This document shows, piece by piece, positions 1 through 10,927 of a stretch of 64,000 nucleotides of DNA (positions within the stretch are counted from its first letter, which is position 1; every line of letters begins with the position of its first letter). The stretch spans positions 1,120,001 through 1,184,000 of the forward strand of contig CM043963.1 of assembly GCA_014529385.2 (NCBI GenBank), read 5' to 3'. The translations under genes were made by a program, and so were the position numbers. The notes beneath the pieces were generated by a model, which made no database searches, was not told where the DNA came from, and saw only the letters and a program-made list of their open reading frames with translations. Origin of the DNA: Adiantum capillus-veneris (taxonomy: Eukaryota; Streptophyta; Polypodiopsida; Polypodiales; Pteridaceae).

Positions 1-722
1 ATGCGTCCGCGACCACATTCTTACTCCCAGCCGTGTGAAGGATCTGGAAGTGAAACATAGACAAAAAGTTTGCCCATCTCATCTGCTTCTCAGATAGTTT
101 CCTTTGCGTAAGAAAATACCGCAAACTCTGGTGATCAGTCTTGATCACAAAATCCGCTCCTAGAAGATAGTGCTTCCAGTTGGATAAGACGTGAATCACA
201 GCCGTGAGTTCCTTTTCGTAGATTGATGCATGCAACTCTGCATCCTTAAGCCGTCTGCTTTCGTAGGCCACTGCATGGCCTTCTTGGTTTAACACTGCTC
301 CGATGCAATCGCCTGAAGCATCGCAGTGAACCTCAAATGGTTTCCTTAAGTCAAGCACTATCAAAATGGGTCCATGGCTTAGCAAGTACTTGAGCCGATC
401 AAAAGCTCCTTGTTGTCTCGATCCCCATCTGAAAGGACCCTTCTTCTTTGTCAAGTCATGAAGTGGTCCTACTACATGGGCAAATCCTTGGACAAACCTT
501 CGATAATACGAACATAATCCCAGGAAGCTACGTACATCATGTACCGTAGTGGGAATAGGCCAATCTTCTACCACTCGGATCTTGGTAGGATCCATACTCA
601 CTTGATTGTGAGAGACTATATGGCCAAGATAGTGTATCCCCGAGAGAAAGAACTCGCTCTTCTTTGCATTCACATGCAACTCATGCTTTCGCAATTCTTG
701 AAACACTAGGTCCAGTGCTTCC
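1..722 (-). pseudogene. RT thumb/connection and RNase H of Ty3-1
   Basis: Translated on the minus strand, this stretch continues the RT of the neighbouring ORF after a 1-nt loss near 720. It shows the Ty3 RT tail motif HYLGHIVS, then DWPIPTTV, FLGLCSYYRRF and the RNase H motif HCDASGDCIGAVL, followed by TDHQSLRYF and the NVVADA linker at the window edge. I saw no stop in the inferred frame, so it looks open from about 722 to position 1, where it is cut by the window. It would encode the RNase H that removes RNA from the RNA-DNA hybrid. The assignment to this family is secure; intactness was judged by eye. Confidence 0.85.
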
Positions 723-2568
723 GATGTTCCTCTTCTGACTTAGAGAAGATGAGTATGTCGTCAAAGAATACTCCCGTAAAAGCTCGATACGGGCTGAAAA
801 TGCGGTCCGTCGCAGGAGCATTGGTCAAGCCGAAAGGCATTACCAAAAATTCATATAGTCCAAAGGTTGTGCGGAAAGCAGTCTTATGGACATCCTCAGG
901 GGCAATCCGTATCTGATGATACCCACTCTTTAAGTCTATGCGACTAAAGACACTTGAACCCTGCAACTTATCAAGTATATCATCAATCCGAGGGATCGGA
1001 AAGCGATTCTTGATCGTGATCTTGTTTAAAGACCTATAGTCTATGCACATTCGAAACGTGCAATCTTTCTTCTGCACGAGTAGAACTGGAGAGCAGTAGG
1101 GTGAGGCACTTGGCCGTACTAACCCTTTCTCTAGAAGCTCGTTGACTTGCTTCAAAATTTCCTCTTGCTGAGCAAGACTCACCCGATAAGGGGGTTGATT
1201 GGGAGGCGAGCTACCCGGTATGAGATCTATGCGGTGATCTTCCGGGCGTACCGGAGGTAGTTCATCAGGGAGTGTTTCCGTGAAACAATCTTTGTACTTT
1301 TCAATAAATTGAAAACGCTTAATGTCCAGACTAGAGAGTGAATCCCCACTAGTTTTATCCTTCTCACGTGCAAAAATCAAGTAAGCAGAAACACACTTCT
1401 TCATTTCTTTCTTAATGGAGATATGACTTACAATTGGGAACTGCCAATCTCCTACATCAGCATGAATCTTTATTTTCTTACCCCCATGATCAAAAGTGAG
1501 GGTCTTTTCCACATAATCAGGAATAGGTGTCATCTGGAAGTGCCATGGCATACCCAAGATGATATCACATCCCTCGATGGGTGTCATCAAAAATGATTCG
1601 CGGTCCTTGTACTCGCCAATCCGAAGATTGAGCTGTCCTTGCACGGGAGTTGCATTGGTTGTCAACCCCTCGAATGCTGATCCGGATGTAACCGGTGTGC
1701 CAAGCTGAGCCGGTGTGAGGCACAAACGTTCCGCCGTATCCAAGGAGATGAAGTTATCCGTGGATCCTCGATCATAAAGAATCAGTACTCGCTGGTTGTT
1801 CAAAGACCCCCAGCCCTTCAGAAGTTGACACTTCCCTTTCTCCGTTTCTGTGTTTCCTTGAACATCTGAAATTGAGTTCGAGCTTGGTGGAGCGGATTCC
1901 TTCCTTGCTTTCTCTTGCCTGGTAGAGGCTTGTTCTTGCCGTTGCTGCTTTAGCGGGCAATCCGGTTTCATATGTCCTTTCTCGCCACAGTAGAAGCATC
2001 TTCCTTCCTCTTTGAAAGTTTGAAGTTGAGTAGGAGAAAGATACTTAGTTCGCTTGCCATTGCCCTCTGGCTTCTTAGAATGATCATAGTCCCTAGATGG
2101 AGGACGTTTTCTTCCTTGGCCCCCTTGGTCATCGTAGACCCCTCTTTGTCTTGCACGGTAAGTGCTATGCTCCAATTTTCTGGGCGTCCCAGATGAGTGC
2201 AAATCCTCAACAATGATTGCTGACTCCATCATCCTCTGAAGAGTATCATGCGGATACACTTTCATACTCTTTCGAAGTTGCGGTTGGAGACCCGCTTCGA
2301 ACTTTCGTTTCTTTTCCTCGTCGGCAATCTTCATGAAGGGAGTGACCTTCAGAAGAACCGACCAATACTTGTCCACATAGGTCGTTACTCTTTCATGTTC
2401 ATTCTGGGCGAGCCAGTCCCATTCCTTCCGTATGTCCTGCTCGAAGTCAGGCGGAAGAAATTGTTCATAAAATTCAGATTTGAATCTCTCCCAAGTTCTG
2501 GCTTGAGAACCTTCCAGAATCTTGGCTAACCACCAATTACTTGCCGTTACCTTGAGGTGCATCCCCAC
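706..2568 (-). pseudogene. gag C-terminus, zinc knuckle, protease and RT of Ty3-1
   Basis: A 620-residue open frame. Residues 1-130 are a retrotransposon gag capsid segment; a CCHC zinc knuckle ([14 protein letters not shown]) is at 191-204. A retropepsin-like domain follows, with the catalytic triad position reading D-R-G (266-268) rather than D-S/T-G and a later IILGMPW flap-side motif near 337. RT runs from about 470 to 610 with [45 protein letters not shown] and [10 protein letters not shown]. Compared with relatives, a few residues are missing between NAPAT and RIF. The frame ends by frameshift at 706-722 and the rest of RT continues in another frame. The first codon is not a true start: gag begins upstream in another frame. 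Confidence 0.88.
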
Positions 2569-3162
2569 ATGGCGTAATTTGGATCTTTCTGTGAAGTACC
2601 CGTTGGTAAAGGCGACTTCAAACTGTCTGATGAAGGACGGTGCTTTAGAGATATCTCTCCGTCCGTTTTGTAGGTTTCGAACTTGATGTCCTTATCGCCC
2701 GATTTGAAGACTCTCATGCGATGTTGAGACTTGCGACCATGCTTCTTGAATCGTGGCTTATCTTTAGGTTGATGTAGGGTAGTAGTAGTAGCGGCTTCCT
2801 TCTTCTGACGAGACGATCGAGAAGTAGAAGTATAATCAGGAGAGTAAGATGGAGATGAGATAGAGATGTCCTTGCTCTCGTCTAACAAAGAGATCGCTTT
2901 TTCCTGGCCTTTCCTTGGAGTAGGCCGTTCATTCCAATCCAAAGATCCTTTGTGCACCTCGGCACGTTCTTCTTCTCTTTCCTCCTGTGGTCTCACGCCA
3001 ACAGTGTGGTCTGGATGCCCGACTGTATCGGTTCCATTCGTTTTCTTCATTCCGCCCAAGAGCGTTTGGACATCTGGCAATAGTAAGATTTGTTACAAAT
3101 CCGCAAGCTGAGCTCGCACTTGTTGAAGCTCCTGTTCAACGCTTCTCCCTTGGCTCGACATG
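2547..3162 (-). pseudogene. gag N-terminus of Ty3-1 (frameshifted)
   Basis: The likely initiator ATG is at 3162-3160, 49 bp after the primer binding site, and reads MSSQGRSVEQELQQ, a short coiled-coil start. One frameshift near 3120 and an in-frame TAA at 3095-3093 separate it from the next open stretch, which begins as PDVQTLLGGMKK and runs with a Ser/Lys-rich basic segment to about 2650. A second frameshift near 2650 is needed to reach the capsid motif that ends [15 protein letters not shown] in the main gag-pol frame. Gag would form the virus-like particle of the element. At least three lesions make this copy non-functional. Confidence 0.75.
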
Positions 3163-3210
3163 GTTCTTCTCGGAATCGTCCTTCTTTGCAAAGAAAGAGA
3201 GGAGTCCGAT

Positions 3211-3221
3211 CTCTGATACCA
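3211..3221 (-). other. Primer binding site of Ty3-1 (initiator tRNA-Met type)
   Basis: On the minus strand this reads TGGTATCAGAG, the usual plant tRNA-iMet PBS, one base after the end of the 5' LTR. Confidence 0.85.
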
Positions 3222-3222
3222 C

Positions 3223-4358
3223 TGTCACAAAACGGGAGCGTACACGAGCACTTAGAAATCTGAAATAAAATACTTTGCAAATGTGAGAGAAGGGAGAAGA
3301 TCGACACAGTATTGGGGACCAGAAGATGGGCTGGTCCCCCCCCCCCCCGTCAAGAGTATTCTTTATTTAGGGAGAATTCATATACAAGCACGAGAACCCG
3401 AGGAAACCCCTCCGTTCTGTAATCTTAGACCCGAAGGTCGTGCTTTCCAGTAAAGGGCTTGGGCACAAGGCCGTTCTTTCCAGTAAGGGACTTAGGCGCG
3501 AAGCCGTACTTTCCCCAAGGGACTTAGGCGTGAAGCCGTACTTCCTGTGAGGGGCTTTCCCGTAGGAAGGGAGATTCCTGCAAAACAAACCACACAAAGC
3601 AACAATTCTCAATGCGTATCAACACATTATACCTGTCGCTCCTTGCTCGGAAAGGCGACCTCCGTACTCAGTCGTCACACGAACACTTGCAGATTTCCGT
3701 CGCCAACACTTGCTCCAGAATCTTCAGCGCTAACTCCTTCTGCTGCTCCCGGCGTGCATAAAACTGGAACGCTTGCTGCCTTTTTATAGGCCTGGGTACC
3801 CGGCGGAAATAGGGCACAAAAAGCAGAAGCTCTGGTGCTTCTAGAGAGAGGAGAGAGAGAGCTCGCTGTTTTCAGCCCATGCGTAGCTTATTAGCGCTGG
3901 GCTTTTAAAGAGCCTTGCTTTATTTTATTATAAGAGGGCTGGTCACTTAAAAGTGACCGGCCACTTTATAAAATAAAGTGTGAACCTGTTCAAACTTTAA
4001 AAACTCACTTAGTTAGTGAAAACAATGCTACACGAACACATTCCAGGCGTCCCCAGGTGCAGAATACGAGCACAGATGCAATGCAGACACAGACTCCTCG
4101 CGGGAAAGCATCTGCCCTCTCGCGAATGTTCCTGCTTTTCGTAAAAAGCTTCATCGAACCCATCTTTATTCTTGTGCTTGCGTTGCGTATTTTCTTACTC
4201 AGTTCGGATTTCCTCCTTAGCCTACGGAATGCCCCCTTTTTGATGCACCCGTCACCCATCATGTGACGCATCAGGGGCACTCATAACCCGGCCCTTTCCA
4301 CCGAACTTACGAAAACTCCTTCGCGATGTTTTACCGTCACCCATCAAATGACACATCA
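3223..4358 (-). repeat. 5' LTR of Ty3-1
   Basis: On the minus strand the LTR begins TGATGTGTCATTTGATGGG and ends TTGTGACA next to the PBS. It contains a TATA box (3781-3790) and a perfect-stem hairpin GGACCAG/CTGGTCC (3316-3337) beside a run of C. A second near-identical start sequence, TGATGCGTCACATGATGGG, ends at 4273, so the true outer edge may be 85 bp further in. The 3' LTR is outside the window, so the edge cannot be checked here. Confidence 0.75.
3781..3790 (-). promoter_or_regulatory. TATA box in the Ty3-1 LTR
   Basis: The minus strand reads CCTATAAAAA in a GC-rich setting, about 560 bp upstream of the PBS. This is the expected position for the LTR promoter, with transcription heading toward lower coordinates. 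Confidence 0.65.
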
Positions 4359-4469
4359 GAGTTGTCCGTTCTTGATGGCAGTTCCTATAGCTACAATCTT
4401 TTAACAGTTCTTAGTGTACACAATAAAATATCCTTGACAAAGAAATTAATCATTAAAAATAAGAAAATA

Positions 4470-5600
4470 GTCCAATTAGCAACAGTTTCCATAGGCATAC
4501 CTTCTCAAAACGTAGAAGCACCCAATCATCTTCCTTCAACTGCAAGTTACGTCAATGCTTGTCCGCTGCCTTCTTTGCCTTGCTTGAGACTTCTCAAGAG
4601 CCTCGTGCACTTTTGTAAAAGCAGTCTCCAGATCCTGAACAAATTGATATGCTTCAAAAATCTTATCCTTGGTGCTTAGAATAGGTGGAACCTTCTTAGC
4701 ACCCTCAATGATCTCAAACGACGCCTTCCCCATAGACGTATGTATTGTAATTTGTGTTGTTGTAGGCAAACTCCAACAAGGGCAAAAACTTTTCCCATTG
4801 AGCTTTTTGATCAGAGATGTAAGACTTCAACAAGTCGAGAACTACTGAATTCGCAATCTCTGATTGCCCACTAGTCTACGGGTGGAAAGAGGACGAGAAT
4901 TGTAATCGAGTACCAATACTCTCCCAGGTTGCCATCCAAAACAAGCTAGTAAAACGGGGATCGCTACCTGAAACTAGACTGAGGCATGGCATGAAGTCGA
5001 AATATCTACGAGAAAAACAGTTTAGCCAAATAATCTGACTTAACCGTCTTCTTGATTGGAATAGAGTGAGTCTGCTTGCTAAATCTATCCATGATTGTCT
5101 AGATGTCATTGTGCCCATTGTGAGTCTTAGGAAGATCAAAAATAACATCCATTGCTATGCTTTCCCAAGGTCGGCTAGGTTTAGGTAAAAGTTTCAAAAG
5201 TCTTGGTGCTTTATGCCTGTCGAACTTGACCTTTTGGCATATCAAACTACTGCAAACAAACTCGTCCACATCCTTTTTGAGCCTCGGCCAATAGAAAAAC
5301 CGCTCCACACCTCTTAAGGTGGTCTCTATGCCTCGGTGGCCCGAAAAAGATCGACGCTTGCACTCTGTCAAAACCTAATTCCTTAATGTTCGTATAACAC
5401 ACAACAAGTTCTTTCACATCAAATAGCCTTCCTAGAGTGAATAGCCCGCAACTACTTCCCCACTATGTAGCCAGCTAGAGATGTCTGCAAAATCCGGATC
5501 AATGGCGTACTAATCTACCATATCCTCCAAGATGTTGATGATGAACTGCCGAAATAGCCAAAATCAAAGCCTTATTACAAGACAATGCATTCGCCGCCAC
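4470..5600 (-). pseudogene. Integrase remnants of Ty3-2
   Basis: Several frames together give a Ty3 integrase. Near 5600-5570 is the linker NVAANALS; at 5371-5100 is the HHCC zinc-binding segment (GHRGIETTLRGVERFFYWPRL and ICQKVK) leading into MDVIFDLPKTHNGH of the catalytic core. Further left are DPRFTSLFW, a HP-TSGQSE segment corresponding to the catalytic Glu region, WEKFLPLLEFAYNNT, and the C-terminal AADKH / DDWVLLRFEK motif near 4540. There are many stops and frameshifts; one stop in the ADKH segment is TGA where relatives have CGA (Arg). The end after the LRFEK motif is lost. Confidence 0.8.
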
Positions 5601-8008
5601 ATTCTTCTGTTCCTAAACATACACAATCTGAAAAACTCTTCGTCGGCCCACTCTGATGTGTGGGTCGTGCGGTACTTGAACTTCATAAAGGTCTGCAATG
5701 CTTGCTTTTTTGGGCCGCGCCGAAAGCGACACAAAGTCTTCTGTGGCTCCTTTGATGCTTCAGCTGCGTCTAGAGACCTACTTCTTTCGTCTTCAAGAAT
5801 CTCCATGGCTGAAAATTCCTGAAACCATCTCCAACACAAAACCATGAACATACCCATTCCATGTAAAGTGAAGGAAAAAAATATTGTCTTCTCTAAAGAC
5901 TGTGTATGCAATGTCGATGAACATAGAGACGGAGTGACAACCCGTTCATCAAACACATGCAAACAATGCGTTCGAATCTTTTCTGTTTGATCGAAATCAA
6001 TCAACTGTGGCAAATCACAATGGAAATGCCCATGCTTGGTGCTCATACTATCATGTGCTCTTTCGGAAACTGTGTCATGCCAAGGAAGAGACATGGAATG
6101 TGACTTCCTTACATACATACCTTTCAGCTTTTCATGGACAATCCGCATGCATTCGTGCTCATCCATGATAGAAACGTGCTCAACATACAATATGTCATGC
6201 CTAGGAAAAGGGATCACATAACGATGTTGACTAAAATACAGGAAACCTTCACAAATGAAACACTCGAACAATGCATGCGTATCAATCATGCGAACACACA
6301 ATACTTCCTGTGAGGGTGCTTTTGACCAAGGCTCGAGAGCCAAGATCAGTTCTTCCTGAAGGGGATCTTTGGACCTAGGCTCGAGAGCCAAGATCAATCC
6401 TTCGTGATTGATCGAATCTGCAACGAGGTTAGCTTCGCTAGAAAAAGCATCCACGAACACCTCATCCTGGTGAACAATCACATCTTCTTCATGCAAGTCA
6501 TCATGCTTGTCTTTGTCATCCAAATCATCATGCAAATCATTATCATTCAAATCATCATGCTTCTCATGATCATGCAAATCTTGTGTGTCATGCTGTGGAG
6601 AAAAAGGGACTAAGAGAGTCTCCTTATCTCGAATCATTTCGACCTTGTCCTGCATATTAGCAATGAGAGATGGAGAAGGAAAAGTATCCACTCCATAAAA
6701 AACAGTAGGAGAATCACTTTTGGCATTGAGAGTTAAAGTGTTAGCCTCCCAATCAACGAGAGGGTTTATTTCACGAAACCATTTCATGCCTAAAATCATA
6801 TCACATCCTGAGAGAGGAGAAACAACAAATCTTCTAGTGAAGGCAGTCTGTTGAATTGCAAACAACACATCAAGGCACTCCTTCGTGATGAGAGCGTCCA
6901 TACCAGGACGAAAGCCAGAGACCTCGATAGGAGATCTCGGACTAACTTCGAGACGGGCTCTCTCAACAAGAGAGGGGCTGATCACATCATGCATACTACC
7001 TGAGTCAAACAATATAACAAAACGAAGCCCCGACGTATGACCATAACATTTAATGAGTGAATCATCAATGGGAGGGTCCTGAGAAACTTTGGGCACACCC
7101 GTGTTATCATTCATTGCATTGACAGATGTAGTGGGTGCTGTGGGTTCTGTAGATTCATTTGATTCAAGCTTAGGACATGTTCTTTTTATGTGACCCTTAA
7201 TGTGACAATGAAAACAACGACCTTCTTTAGAATAAGTGCTTTGTTCTTCCGAAGTGATGTATCCTCCTACAATTCCTTGTGCTACCTTTTCATCCGGAGT
7301 AAGCTTAGGTTTAGCAGTTGTGTTAGCCTTATCCTTAGATTCATTGGAAGAATTCTTTGATATGAGACTGTTGAAAGATTGGTTAGAAGAGTTATCATTC
7401 TTACCATTCTTATCGTTCTGAGGAGTCTGCGAGGTACTTGTGGAAGTCTTGTTCTCCTTAGGCTTTCCCTTGTTGTGCTTCATCTCCTGTGCAGGAGCAA
7501 TCGCTACCGCCTTGTTGAGATCGACTGGATCGAGTACCTCGACATTGTACTTGATATACTCGTCCAATCCAAAGAGAAAAGCCTCTTTGCGCTCTTCATC
7601 CGACATGCGTAATTGAGTACCTAGCTACAAAACACGATTAGAAAAAGACATAACCGGCATACCATTTTGCTTGAGAGCGCACCAATCGTCCTTCAATCGT
7701 GCGAGGTACTGAGGTGGCATGTCTTGGAAATCAGCCCAACTAAAAGAGAGGGGCGTGAAATCGTCGGCTGCCTCTAGGTGCGCGGGTAGCTGTGCCTCTT
7801 GCCATGCGTGGTACCAATTGATGGCATCACCGGCAAGGTACATAGCTGCCGTCAAAACTTTGCTATTTCCTGTTTTCTTAGTTGTCGCAAAATAAGCATT
7901 AAATTGATGCAACCAAGAATGAATAACTGTAGCATCCATCTTACCGTCATACTTACTGAAAGTCAACTTTTGGTTGGAATTCGCGTCATGGCTTGCGCCA
8001 CTTGACAA
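5564..8008 (-). pseudogene. gag-protease of Ty3-2 with one internal TAG and an unusual C-terminal extension
   Basis: Two open stretches (8008-7628 and 7624-5564) are in the same frame, separated only by a TAG at 7627-7625. The first holds gag capsid motifs (FSKYDGKMD, WLHQFNAYF, AINWYHAW). The second (numbered from 7606) has a Ser/Asn-rich linker, a zinc knuckle CFHCHIKGHIKRTC at 131-144, and a retropepsin with LFDSGSMHDVIS (Asp 201) and ILGMKW (271-276). After it comes a His/Asp/Leu-rich run (338-380) and about 300 residues I do not recognise. No RT follows: the frame ends out of phase in the RNase H-integrase linker, so a deletion joins these parts. Confidence 0.82.
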
Positions 8009-8016
8009 ACTCCCAC

Positions 8017-8517
8017 GATCTTTGGGTTGTTCGGTCTTCGAGGCTAGGATTTTTGCAGTAAATTCTTGATTGCGAAACTCCCTTTGAGCTTCACGCTCGA
8101 CGTCCTTTTCTGCTTTTCGTGCATTTCGTTCTCATCGCGCTCGTGTTCGAGAGCAAGTCGATTTTCTTCTTGTTTTGCGGCATGAGCAATGCGCTCACGT
8201 TCCTGAGCAAGTCAATTTTCTTCTTGTTGTGCGGCCAATCTTGTATTTCTTTCGTCGCGCTCACGACCCTTGGCTTCTTGTGCACGGTCCTTTGCTACTT
8301 GTTCTTCTGCTTTGCTTGCGAGTTGTGCCAATGCAGCTCGATTCATTTCTTGTTGTTGTGCCATCATGTCTGACATCGACTTGACCATCATCTCCATAGG
8401 AGTGAGTCCAACTCGTGGCGTAGATAGCGAAGGGGGAGGGTTGGAAAAATCATCTCCGGGTGGTGACGAGTCTTCGTCGCCTCTCTCATGCTCATCACCT
8501 GTATGCAAAGTATCCAT
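8017..8517 (-). pseudogene. gag N-terminal coiled coil of Ty3-2
   Basis: The frame starts MDTLHTGDEHERGDEDSS at 8517 and enters a long Gln/Glu/Arg/Ala heptad-like coiled coil (MMAQQQEMNRAALAQLASK and on). It stops at a TGA (8214-8212) in AQQEEN-stop; 15 residues later the same segment is repeated as KQEENRLA with CGA, so the stop looks like a CGA to TGA change. The frame continues LAQERERIAHAA and then needs a 1-nt frameshift near 8110 to connect through KDVEREAQREFRNQEF to the gag capsid ORF at 8008. This coiled coil probably helps gag assembly. Confidence 0.7.
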
Positions 8518-9022
8518 TCCGCTTCAGGTGACGACCATGCACTATGATCTTGGGGTCTTAAGCTCGCGAGGAACTTGGGTTCTTGAGGGTCTTGAGAATC
8601 TTGAGAATCTTGGATTCTTGAGGTTCTTGAGTCTTGAGGGTCTTGGGTTCTTGGGGTTCGTGAGGTTCTTGAGTTTTCTTTCGCTTGCAAATCGCGCTGA
8701 GAAGGATCTTCTCTTCACCCGAGTTCTACCCTTTTCTGCGGGCGCACCCCTTGGCGGCCTTGCGCTCACACCAAGGTTGCTTTTTCCCACCTCACGTCGA
8801 TTGGCCGGCCGCTAAGTGCATGGTCCGCTCTCAGTGAGTGAAAAGAGACACAAGGGGAGGCTGGACAAGCCCTTCTTTCTTGGGATTCTTGTCACTCTTC
8901 AACAAAACACGATTAGGAATCGCCACGCCCAAGTAAACTTGGGTTCGTGCGATCACAACAAGCAAAAAAAATTATTGTGGTTCTTGTGGTTCTTTCCTTG
9001 AGTAATGCAGAACACTTCCAAA

Positions 9023-9034
9023 GCTCTGATACCA
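9023..9034 (-). other. Primer binding site of Ty3-2 (tRNA-iMet type)
   Basis: The minus strand reads TGGTATCAGAGC, one base downstream of the LTR end. Confidence 0.85.
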
Positions 9035-9035
9035 A

Positions 9036-10490
9036 TGTAAGGTGCAGCGGAATGAATGTTGTATTTTCTCAAAATTAGTGATCCTTGTTGCTCAAGGTTC
9101 CTTTTAGTTCTTAGGGAAAGAGAGAGCTTTCCGTCTTATGGAGAATGCTATGATCACAAACAAAGTGAGTGGATATTGTGCGTGCAAGTGAATGAGACTA
9201 AGAGAAGGAGAGAGAAGAGATACGACACCGAGAGGTTGTAAAACCCTCCTCCGAAGGCCCCACTCTCATCGGCGAGAGTGGTCTACTTTGATTGCACAAA
9301 GGTGTACAATGCGTATGCAATGGACTGATGCAATGGGACTATGCCGATGACGACGACGGTGGTGACGACGACGACTTGATGGCTGAAATCTGAGATCTTC
9401 TAATCGCTGAATTCGGGGACTGTTTCGGTGGCTGAAAATGACTGTTTTGGCTGCGTTTTCTTGGGCTAAAGTTGGGGGACTTCTGCAACCGACTGGGGGC
9501 TGATCTGCTACTGTTCCATATGCTGAAAATCTGTGTTTTAGGCTGCAAACCAAAAACGTTAACCTGCTGTCCTAGCGTTAGTGATTTGATGACCTTCTGC
9601 TGCCGAATGGCTGGAAACAGGAAACGCTAGGGCTGCTATGCATCTGCTGATGAAAACGGTACAAGGTTGATGTCTGCTCTGCTGAATGCAATGAAGAAAA
9701 ACGCTGAATTGACCAGCAGATCCAGCGTTAGTAGATGCTGCAAAATCGCTGAGCTTGCTGGGACAAAAACGCTAAGGCCTGAGGTGATTCTGTCGCGGGA
9801 AAACACCGAGGATGGGGCTGATCTGCAAGGGGACTAACGCCAAAAGGGGAAACTTCAATGGCGATGTGGATGCTGAGAAAACGCCAAGGCTAGGTGAGGA
9901 TGGCGATGGATCTTGATGCTGAGGGGGGGTACTGCTGAGAAGTTGCCTGTTGAGCGGGAAGCTCCTACTGCCTCTTCTGCCAGAAAGTGCTAACTTGGGT
10001 TTGCTTATATATTAACTTAGCAAAATTGCCCTACCTACTTTTGTTGGAAAGTCACTTAAAAATAATAAGTGAAAATACCAATAAATAGGAAAATAGGCTA
10101 AATGCACTGGAAAATTCCCCTAACTGATGCTAATGGATTCTGATAGGAATTCCGATGATCATGCTGTGTGCAACCGGAGGATATGCATCTATGCTAAGTG
10201 ACTGGGCATGCACGGTCTACGAATAGACTCACAAAAGTGCCAGATCACTGCTAATCTAAACTTGACTGAACTGACTGAACCCTGCTGTGGTGTAGCTTGT
10301 CCAAGGACACATAGGGTTGGGATGTGTCACGTGACATACGAACAGGCTCACAAAATTGCCGGTACTAATCCTACTAGGATTCTAGACACTCCTACCTAGG
10401 AAGAAGGGGAAAACTGGCTATGGAAGTCGATGAAGCATGTCCACGTGGCACACAAAGTCATGTGCACGTGACATCCTCAATTTTGTCACA
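9036..10490 (-). repeat. 5' LTR of Ty3-2
   Basis: The minus strand begins TGTGACAAAATTGAGG (ends at 10490) and finishes CTGCACCTTACA at 9036, directly before the PBS. The ends are TG...CA. A TATA box lies at 10004-10011. The outer boundary rests on the TGTGACA start only, because no partner LTR is present. Confidence 0.65.
10004..10011 (-). promoter_or_regulatory. TATA box in the Ty3-2 LTR
   Basis: The minus strand reads TATATAAG, about 480 bp inside the LTR start, a plausible LTR promoter position. Confidence 0.5.
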
Positions 10491-10927
10491 CCTCACCCCC
10501 ATAGAAAATCCCTCTAGTTTAGAAGTCATGTGGAGCATGTGTGTGCCTTTATGAAGGCAAGAGGTGTGTGTAAGCAAGAAACTTTGTGTGTGTAGCATGC
10601 GCAACAAGCAAGGTGCATGTGACAAGCTAGCATATAAGCAACCTTCTGCAATCTCTTTTGTGTGCAATATAATCAACCTATTTTGCATCTACTCTATTGT
10701 GCAATAGTCTCTCTCTCAAACTCTACATTAACCTCTTCTAGCATGCCATTACCATGAATGGCACACTAATCTACCCTCCTTAACTCTAAGGCCTTTACCC
10801 GCCTTGAGGTCCTCATGGCAGTTCGGGCTTGCTCCGACTTAGACCTTTGCATGTTCTTTGAGGTTCAACAAGAGGGTCGCCTCCACAAAGTTGCCATGGA
10901 GGCACTAGAGGTAGCAAAGTGATGCTT
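10491..10927. other. Spacer with promoter-like sequence, no gene seen
   Basis: Between the Ty3-2 LTR and the LINE. A plus-strand CATATAAGCAACC near 10630 followed by CT-rich sequence resembles the promoter part of an LTR, but no TG...CA pair, PBS or coding remnant was found. Confidence 0.3.

Larger units (their letters stand above)
1..4358 (-). mobile_element. Ty3-type LTR retrotransposon Ty3-1, partial (5' LTR to RNase H)
   Basis: Reading leftward from the 5' LTR (3223-4358) come a primer binding site, gag, zinc knuckle, protease, RT and RNase H in the order usual for Ty3 elements. Integrase and the 3' LTR would lie left of position 1. The frame is broken at least at gag near 3095-3120, gag near 2650, and in RT-RNase H near 720, so this copy is defective. 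The right boundary is 4358 or possibly 4273, because two similar LTR-start-like sequences occur 85 bp apart. Confidence 0.88.
4440..10490 (-). mobile_element. Ty3-type LTR retrotransposon Ty3-2, internally deleted and 3' truncated
   Basis: From right to left: 5' LTR (9036-10490), PBS, gag N-terminus, gag-protease, then a direct jump to the RNase H-integrase linker and integrase. RT and most of RNase H are missing. The integrase tail stops near 4440-4470, where unrelated A/T-rich DNA leads into the Ty3-1 LTR. No 3' LTR was found. Confidence 0.85.

Noticed and set aside
706-2568. FFDD in place of YxDD in the RT active site
   Set aside because: The same VFFDD motif occurs in Ty3-6 and is common in plant Ty3 RTs, so it is a lineage trait.
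8270-8815. Plus-strand 181-residue ORF
   Set aside because: It is antisense to the Ty3-2 gag coiled coil and runs through a CTTGAG-rich leader; no motif supports it.
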